64,000 nucleotides of DNA, taken from the NCBI GenBank assembly GCA_036435485.1, contig CM071596.1:61739001-61803000 (forward strand), read 5' to 3'. The position numbers were made by a program, and so were the translations under genes. The notes beneath the pieces are model-generated. The model did not search any database. It was given only the letters and a program-made list of their open reading frames with translations, and was not told the DNA's origin. Below, one piece after another: positions 57,052 to 64,000 of the stretch (the first letter of the stretch is position 1; the number at the start of each line of letters is the position of its first letter). Source of the stretch: Saposhnikovia divaricata. Taxonomy: Eukaryota; Streptophyta; Magnoliopsida; Apiales; Apiaceae.

Positions 57052-59602
57052 TTAAATCTTGGAGGCTTCAGTTGGGTTGGCTTGGGTGGCTTCGCTGGCG
57101 AGCCTGGCCGCCTCCTTCGCATCCTCTTCTTCTATTTCCTTACGAAGAGATTCAGCGAACTCGGCATTTCCAGGCCCGAGCTTCTCCCAGTCAAAGTCAG
57201 GAACCCTTCGGATGAAGGTCTTCATGAATTCAACTTGGGCGGCCTCCACAACAGCATCATGGTCGAGCTTGGCCGCCTCGAGCTCCTTCTTCAACTTGCC
57301 GACCTCCTCCCCGTGCTCTCTCCGAAGAGTCTCCTCAAGCTCCTCCGCCTCCTTCAGGGACTTGCTAAACATGTTCCTCTCATCCGTGATTTTCTTGAGC
57401 TCGGATCGCAGAGAAGCAGTTTCTGTCTCGAGGGCGAGCCTGTGGGTCTTCATCAGCGATCTCTTGTCCTCTTCCTTCTGGAATCTAAGGACTGCGACCT
57501 CTTTCTCCAGTTTGGTTTTAGCGGAGGCAAGAGTCTTCAGTTCCTTTAGATGAGAAGTCTGACGGATGAACGCTTCAGACAAGCACTTGGACAGGGACTC
57601 GGCATTATCAATCAGCTCAGCCCCCACCCAGCTCGTGCACTCCTCTTCGGTAGCATGGTTATACCCATGCTTCGCGAAAAGGTGATGAACGGGGGTAGCG
57701 GTGGCTGGATGCTTAGGAGCGGGGAGCAGAGATTCATCCTTTCTAGCTTTCTTGGAGATGTGGTCCTCAGGGGTACCCTGGGCTCGCTGGATGATCTCAG
57801 TGTTCAGAGATAGAGGTGGAGGAGGTGGCAGTTCAACAGATTTTGGTTTGGGAGGGACTGGAGCAGTCTTCGGAACGGGTATGGCCCCGCTCTTCTGGAG
57901 AAAAGGAGGTCTGCGACCACTTTTACCCGACATGCCTGAAAAATAGAAGTAAAATGATATTAGAAGCATGATAATAATACAAGTTATGCAAATGCGAGAA
58001 CAGTAAGGATGAATGCAGTGTTAAAATTAGCGAGGACAGAATAATAGTCATATTATAACGAGGAGAATACCCTCGTCAGTGGTAACAACAACTCGAGAGG
58101 ACGAGGCCTCCTCGCGAGCCTTTCTCTTTAAGGAGGTCTTCCTCGCTCCTGAGGGCCTCGTTTTCTCAGGAAGACCGACCCCTTCTTTCAGAAAACCGCA
58201 CTCGATTAGGTTCTCAAGTGAAAGAAGAGTCCTAATGTTGCGAGCCTCCCGTGGGGTCTTCAGCACATCATCGGCACGTTGCTTCTCTTCGCCCTTTAGG
58301 ACGGTTCGCACTTGACCAACTGCGATCTCAGGAAGGATGGGTTAATTCATGGATTGAATGAAAGGGGGATGAAATTAAAAGGTTAAGTTCCATACCTGGA
58401 AGATAGTTAAAAGAGGTCTTGACTCTAGGCACGTCGTGGACGTAGAAATAAGGGCCTTTCCACGATCCGGCGTTACTTGGGGCACTGTGGTATAGTTCTT
58501 TCTTGTTGAACTCTGGCCACATGGAGAAATAAACGTAGCCAAAGTCTGATGCCCCGCATCGCTTCAATTGCAAGAAGTATCCCATGGTCCTCGCATCCAA
58601 TTCAGGGTAGCCGAGCTTGTGGTAGAGGATGTAAAGAGCAATCATGGCTCTATAGCCATTGGGGTTTATTTGGATTGGGGCCAGATGGTACGTTTCGCAA
58701 ACATCCCTGATAAAAGGGTGAAGGGGAGAGGATACGCCTATCTTCATCATGGCCGAGGTCAGAACCATGCGAGGCACTCTGCCACCATTCTCTCGATGAT
58801 CGAAGCGGTAGCATCGCATCGCAGATTTTGGAAGGATAATTTTGCCTTCTGGCCTGAAAATGTCAACCGCCTTAGATAAAGATTCTGTATCTAGGGTCGT
58901 TGACAAATCTCTGCAGCCTAAAACACGAGGTTGGCCGGGTTTTACTTTCGAGCCTGGCTCGATGTCTTCAGGACGAGGACCACCAACATAAATGGTTCCT
59001 TCTAACTCAGGTTGAGGAGTTGGTTCGTAAGGTTCAGGGGAAGCTTCTGGAACATAATTGTAGTCAGTAAAATTGACGACCTTGGCTACTTCATCGAGGC
59101 CGCCATCATCAGAGGAAGGCTCTTCGTAGTCAGTGTCATCAGAATTGGCTTCGTTATCAGCACCTCCCTCGATGTCGTAATAGGCATCGCCTAATGAGTC
59201 TGTTGGAGAGTCGCTAATGTGAATGGGTGACACGGTTTGTGATGGAGGCATGGTTCGTGGTGGAGGCGCTTTGGAGAGAATTTCTGCTGCCCTAGCGCTG
59301 AATTCATCTCCTTTCTTTGTCAAAGTTGCGATGTCATGCTCAATGTCAGTCATAGTATGGGGTTCGTCCCCGGCTGGGAGTACATCCAGAGATTGATCCC
59401 GCGAGCTGGAAGGGTGCTTTGTTCTCCACGAAGTCAAAGGCACCTCGCGGGTATATTCCTCGTTAGACCATAGAGGGTCGAAGTATAGTTTGAACGAGCT
59501 CTCACTAGTGCTCGTAGCTTTTGCGATGTTGGCTGCTGCAGCATCGCTGATTTGTATATCAGGCATAGGAGAAGGTGTCCTTGAGCTATCGTCTTGAGAC
59601 AT
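57052..59602 (-). CDS. Antisense gene of the Tat element, three exons (about 779 aa)
   Basis: Minus-strand exons are 59602-58396, 58319-58071 and 57935-57052. Donors are CAG|GTATGG and GAGG|GTATTC; acceptors are CGCAG|TT and TTTTTCAG|GC. Both introns are phase 1 and the joined frame is exactly 780 codons including the stop. Exon 1 has an acidic, Ser/Pro-rich start (about 1-200), then a folded region with IILPKSAMRCYRFDHRE, LHPFIRDVCETYHLAPIQIN and RAMIALYILYHKLGYPEL. That region resembles the 'putative plant transposon protein' (Transposase_28-like) domain of Tat antisense genes. Exon 3 is Pro-rich and then a long coiled coil (LKKITDERNMFSKSLKEAEE). Its role in the element is unknown. The frame is intact in a very young copy, so it is probably maintained by selection. 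Its promoter should lie between 59603 and 60308. Confidence 0.85.
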
Positions 59603-60298
59603 CTGAAAAGGGTGAAATGATTAAGTGTGTGTCCTTACAGAAAACAAATGAAGGAGGAAAGAAACAAGCGGATAGAAAGGCTCTATGTGTTCTTGCGTCG
59701 TCCACAGAGAATATGGGGGGTCGCAATCCTAAGGGAAAGGCTAACGTTCTTAACCTATGTTTCTATCTAAGTAGTCACGGATCGCACTCCTACAATAGCG
59801 AGGACGGGTCGCATCATGAAATTGACATTTTGGGATCGCAGTTATTTGGGTTCGCATCGCATGCAATTTACGCTATTTAATCGTGCAATTGTAATGAAGA
59901 ACAGTAATTTAAATGCAAGAAGAGAAAAAATACTTACTTTTTGAAGAAGAAAGATGAAGAAATTGGAAGAAACTTGGGGTCGCTGGTGAAAGAGCCTGAG
60001 AATTCTTTGCGTTTGATCCGGGAGCAAACTGACAGCACTTCAATAATGTGTTCGTGAGAATAAAAAAGGAAATGATAGTGACAGGAGTATATATAGTCGT
60101 GAGGAGAGAGAAAGACATGGGACACGTGTTGAAATCTCGTCCGTTGGACACACATCTCGAGATACAACAGCTGTCAAAACCTTTCAAATTCTTGGGGTCG
60201 CGACTACTTCAATGGTTATATCTGTTTTTGGGCTCGCTTCGCAGTGACAACTCGTATTCTTTGAGTCCACATCGCATCTCCAATGGCAATATGGACTC
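59603..60298. other. Region upstream of the antisense gene
   Basis: Short frames only. On the minus strand it should contain the promoter and leader of the antisense gene; a TATATA motif at about 60088-60094 reads TATATATACT on the minus strand and is a candidate TATA box. Confidence 0.4.
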
Positions 60299-60308
60299 GG
60301 GGGGTAGT
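60299..60308 (+). other. Terminal polypurine tract
   Basis: GGGGGGTAGT directly precedes the 3' LTR start TGTTATG. Confidence 0.85.
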
Positions 60309-61079
60309 TGTTATGCCCAACTCTGGCATATTGGCTGAATTGATTTGGTTAGCTAAATTGATGGTTCATAATCTATGATGGACCTAGAAGATGAAGATTG
60401 GGTCACTAAAGCCCATAATTGGAATCAGCCCAGCATGCCTTAGACGTAATATCTCCATTACAGGGGCACCTCGCTCGCTACATGATTCCACCTCGCGGTG
60501 TAGCGCCTCGCCATAAGGCCACCTCGCTACAGGAGCACTTTGTCTATTCTCACACTAGGCCTATGCGCCTCTCATGCCGCTCAGCCTCGGGGTCGCATCT
60601 ACCGGGGTCGCTACCTGGGGATCGCTTCGTTTGGCTCCCGTCAAGGGATCGCTTCGCGTGGCCAGGCCTCTCTAGGTCGCATGCAAGGGCCCTGATGGCC
60701 TGATGGATCTTTCATTCCAAACTTATCCGTTCGAGGTCGTAGGCTTCTACAGCTGGATCAAGGATAGGATTGATGACTCATTGCCATGTCAGCCCTAGCT
60801 ACATGGGCTTGGACTTTGGCTTATCTCTTAAAACCCTAGCCCGCCTAGGTAACTTGTGGCCCAAGAACTACGTATGGCTTGATCCCTATAAATAGGGTAC
60901 GTAGGCACCTTGATACGGATGAGAAACAGTTTACCTGAAAAACACCTATCAAGCTCAGCCACATTCATATACACAAACCCTCATCCCTTGTTCTTCATTT
61001 GTTAGCAAAATATCCGTATTTTGCTCCGATAATCCAGCAAACCTCCAAAATATTGTTATACAATATTCTCCCTATAACA
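60309..61079 (+). repeat. 3' LTR of the Tat element (771 bp)
   Basis: Same length as the 5' LTR with one difference noticed; followed by TSD GCAGA. Confidence 0.95.
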
Positions 61080-61693
61080 GCAGACATAGTTGCTAATTCG
61101 TTAATATCTTCTAAGTCTTCATAATGATCTGAAGCTTCTGATTGTTGGGAAGAGTCATTTTTAGATAAGACTGATAAATTTAGATTTTGAAATTTTTGTA
61201 CAAAAATTTGTAAAAATTCTTCACCACTAGTTTCTATCTTAAATCCCTTTATTGGAATTGGAGGTTGAAACATAGGGATATTATCTTTTGATGATTCTGG
61301 TAATATGGTTGGAGAGTTTTGTTTCTAAATTGCTTTTTTAAACAAAATTAATTCATTTTCTATATTTTTTCTAAGAGAAATTATCTCGTTTTCTAAGGTT
61401 AAAAACTGGTCACCTAAACAAGTAAGAAAGGTGTTGGTATAATTTTGTAATCTAACTATAACATTTAGATCTTTCACTGTAGCTTGAGTATCTTCAAGCT
61501 TTTGAAGGCTTGTATAAGTCGTGGCTTCTATAGTATTACTTAGACAAATTGTTTGTTCTGGAGGAAACGGGGAATTAATAGTATTTCCTTTTAAAGTTTT
61601 CCAAGGTTTTGTAACATTAAAATTTCTTTATTCTTATTATTAAGGTAGGTTTTCATAAATCAATAGACAAAAGATATATAATCTTCTATTTTA
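61080..61693 (-). pseudogene. Upstream part of the endogenous pararetrovirus
   Basis: Removing the Tat element and one GCAGA joins this to 49242 on the minus strand. Readable pieces include FQPPIPIKGFKIETSGEEFL and, in another stretch, NYTNTFLTCLGDQFLTLENE (coiled-coil-like). At least one stop (near 61325) interrupts them. It would precede the capsid-like domain in the viral polyprotein. The CACTA element at 61694 cuts it off at the right. Confidence 0.65.
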
Positions 61694-62265
61694 CACTACA
61701 AGAATTTTTGAATCAGACGACACTCATCAGACGACACTTCGACGAAAAAGCGTTGGCTGAAAATTTCACACAACGGTTTTTTTTTCAAGCTTTTCGTTGT
61801 ATTGTCTGATCATGAACTTAACAACAATTTTAGAAACTGTCGTCTAGAAGCTCAAAATAGACATACATTTTACAACGGTTTTTGAAAGTGGTGTTGTCTA
61901 ACAGATTGTCTTACAAAGGTTCTCAAAACCGTTGTAAAACTTAGACAACTGTTTTTATGTGATATTGCTTCAGATGCAGTCACACAACGGTGACTAAATA
62001 CTATTGTCTGATTTTAACAACGGTTTTTAAAAGCATTGTCTGAAGAAACTTCAGACAATGCTTTGAACAATGCTTTCAAAAAACGTTGTTAAAATCAGAC
62101 AAGTGTTTTAATAAACGTTGTATAAAATGTAATCAGATAATGGTTTGTGAATACTGTTGTCTGAATTGCATGCAACACACAATGGTTTTGTACTCTGAGT
62201 TCTTTATCTCTCACACAAGCGTTTGGTAGTTAAAAACCGTTGTCTGATTTTACAGTAGGAAAAAA
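61694..62265. repeat. CACTA subterminal repeats
   Basis: About ten variants of ACAACGGTTTT/AAAACCGTTGTC are spread over 570 bases, often next to TCAGACAA. These are typical transposase-binding subterminal motifs. Confidence 0.85.
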
Positions 62266-62442
62266 AAAAATTGGAACTGGGCACCCCTGCCAAAACATAC
62301 CAAACATCAAAGGCAATACAATGCCATACCAAACAAACAATAGGCAACAAAACATCAATCAAGAACTGTTATGTTCAAAGTAGCAAACAGAATTATCATA
62401 TTACAAAGTTTATGTAATTAAAAGTACACAAATTAAATTTCA

Positions 62443-64000
62443 TCAAGAAAGTTGAATTGTTTCGCCTACGACATCTCGCATGTAGCTATGTTCCTCTTCC
62501 TCGAGTAAATCAGCATCGGGTAAATTGGGCACAAAACAGTCATTCTCAAGTTCTACTTCCACGGATCCCTCATTTTCATCATCATTATCTTCATAGTACT
62601 TTTTCTCGGGTAGTTTCAACACCACGGACTATAATTTATCAAGAGGATCGTCGATGAAACAAACTTGCTTAACATGTTTTGCTAACACAAATGGATCGTT
62701 TGAAAACCCCAGCCTATTCAAATTAACCAATATATAACCCAAGTCATCTTCCTTGACCCCTTTATTTATATCTACCCACTTGCACCGAAAAACAGGGACC
62801 CTAAAGTAGTTATAGTCCAACTCCCATATACTTGTTATAACTCCATAATATGTATGTGATGTGTGCTCAATATTTTGATCCTTACCCTGCACTATCATTG
62901 TATCAGCTTCAACGCACACACCACTACATTGAACTTGACGCGTATCATCACGATCCTTGGTAGCAAAGGTAACTCCGTCCATTTTGTAGCCGCTGAACGT
63001 AGGACAGCCTTGTTAGGCTCATCTGCAATCCATCTTATCTCCTGCGATATCTCTTTTTCATCAACCAAATCTGAAGCAATCTTAAAAAAAAAATACAAGT
63101 TACACAATGATTAATATGAGCAGTAGTTTGTAAAACATGCAGAAAACTATTACTAAACACACATAATACCTTTTCTTTAAACCATTTTGGGAATTTCTTA
63201 TTTTGTTTGTTCTTCAGCCACATTTCATCATTTTCATGTTCCGGATATTTGGTCATTAAAAATGCCATGTGTTCACTGCATTTAAGTAAAAGAGACTACA
63301 TAAATAGTGAAATAATGACATAAAATATGGACTGGATTTTTCTAGTTAAAAGAGTGCAGAAAATGGTAAATGTAATGAAAGTAATTTTACTTACTCAAAA
63401 TATGGCCTAACAGCAGTAGTATTTTGTAGAACACATAAATGTGCTACGTGCAAATCAGTGCCACTCGGGGTTATCACAGTTGCACCGGATAATGGCCTGC
63501 AATTGCCATCCTTGGTATGTCTACCATTTTTAGGTACCCCAATAGTTGTTTCTTCATGGTCCACCAAACATTCAACCGCCTTTTCTGCAATATAGGACTC
63601 AGCAATGCAACCTTCTGCACGAGCCCGATTCCTTATATATCCCTTAAATGTCTTCATGTATCTCTCAAAAGGATACATCCACCTAAGGAAAATTGGTCCA
63701 CAAAGCTCAACTTCTCTTACAAGATGAACCGAGATATGAAACATTAAATCAAACAAGGAAGGGGGGAAGTATTTTTCAAGCTTGCACAAAGTTTCTACCA
63801 GTTGCGACTGCATTTTCTCCAACTTATCAACCTCAATGACTTTACTGCAAATTGCCTTAAAGAAGAGGCAGAACCTGATAATAGTGTTCCTAACCTGTTT
63901 TTGCAGTGACGATCGAATCGCAATTGGGAGCAAGTGATGCAGAATCATATGACAGTCATGAGATTTCATTCCTGTAAGTCGAAGATTTTCCATTGAAACT
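62443..64000 (-). pseudogene. CACTA TNP2 transposase, C-terminal exons, damaged
   Basis: Minus-strand exons are 64000-63395 (continuing outside), 63275-63170 and 63080-62446. Exon 1 holds the DUF4218 region: MKSHDCHMILHHLLPIAIR, YFPPSLFDLMFHISVHLVRE, GPIFLRWMYPFERYMKTFKG. Exon 2 reads EHMAFLMTKYPEHENDEMWL. Exon 3 holds the DUF4216 region: MDGVTFATKDRDDTRQ, YYGVITSIWELDYNYF, FRCKWVDINKGVKEDD. A small frameshift in exon 3 near 63000 and an in-frame TAG at 62629-62631 before an acidic tail (to 62443) damage this copy. The intact protein would bind the subterminal repeats and excise the element. Confidence 0.85.

Larger units (their letters stand above)
49248..61079 (+). mobile_element. Intact Tat-lineage Ty3/Gypsy retrotransposon
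   Basis: The 11.8-kb element has 771-bp LTRs (TGTTATGCCC...ATAACA), TSD GCAGA, a primer site, one long gag-pol frame, a post-pol region with a second polypurine tract, an antisense gene and a terminal polypurine tract. The extra RNase H domain and antisense gene place it in the Tat (Retand/Grande/Ogre) group. Only one base difference was seen between LTRs (CCCAAATC versus CCCAACTC near the start). It is inserted in a pararetrovirus relic. Confidence 0.95.
61694..64000 (-). mobile_element. CACTA (En/Spm) transposon, 3' end (partial)
   Basis: The terminus CACTACAAGAA at 61694 is the standard plant CACTA end, with TTA (61691-61693) the likely 3-bp target copy. A subterminal region to about 62260 is full of CAACGGTTTT and AAAACCGTTGT motifs in both orientations. 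A TNP2-type transposase follows on the minus strand. The other end is beyond the window. Confidence 0.9.

Noticed and set aside
57059..57553. Ser/Ala-rich plus-strand frame of 164 codons
   Set aside because: It is the opposite-strand shadow of the coiled-coil exon of the antisense gene.

Overview
The window is nuclear DNA of a flowering plant, almost certainly a eudicot with a large, repeat-rich genome. The evidence is GT-AG introns in an AT-rich background, a plant-type diacylglycerol kinase gene, plant families of Copia, Tat/Gypsy, CACTA, hAT and Helitron elements, and decayed endogenous pararetrovirus. I cannot name the species from sequence alone. Only one clear cellular gene is visible; most of the rest is transposable elements, several nested in one another with readable target-site duplications (TSDs).

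Layout. 1-1179: end of a minus-strand Ty1/Copia element (gag N-terminus, Met-tRNA primer site, LTR). 1330-11705: 3' half of a diacylglycerol kinase (DGK) gene on the plus strand. Eight coding exons are readable. Its introns hold SINE-like fragments, a 141-bp Helitron, a solo LTR and a MITE. 11739-14500: a hAT transposon with a perfect 8-bp TSD, 33 bases after the DGK stop. 15638-16194: a MITE. 17250-35564: a composite of very large non-coding LTRs whose two outer LTRs are in inverted orientation yet flanked by the same 5-bp TSD (AAGAA). It appears to split a short host exon. 35788-37618: two more MITEs around degenerate gene fragments. 37.9-39.9 kb and 45.75-46.4 kb: a region of TTGCAA-rich arrays and decayed acidic or coiled-coil reading frames. 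It is split by 39874-45749, a young non-autonomous retrotransposon with 1634-bp LTRs, a tRNA-Asp type primer site and only a short gag-like frame. 46722-49247 and 61080-61693: a decayed endogenous caulimovirid (minus strand), split by 49248-61079, an intact Tat-lineage Ty3/Gypsy element. 61694-64000: left end and TNP2-type transposase of a CACTA element.

The Tat element is the liveliest part. Its 771-bp LTRs differ at one base that I could find. It carries a single 2110-residue gag-pol frame with dual RNase H, and a three-exon antisense gene (about 779 residues) between pol and the 3' LTR. A second copy of the polypurine tract lies just after pol. The most unusual structure is the inverted-LTR composite at 17-35.6 kb, with a head-to-head junction inside and a chimeric right-hand LTR.

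All calls come from reading the sequence by eye. Family names rest on remembered motifs, not searches.
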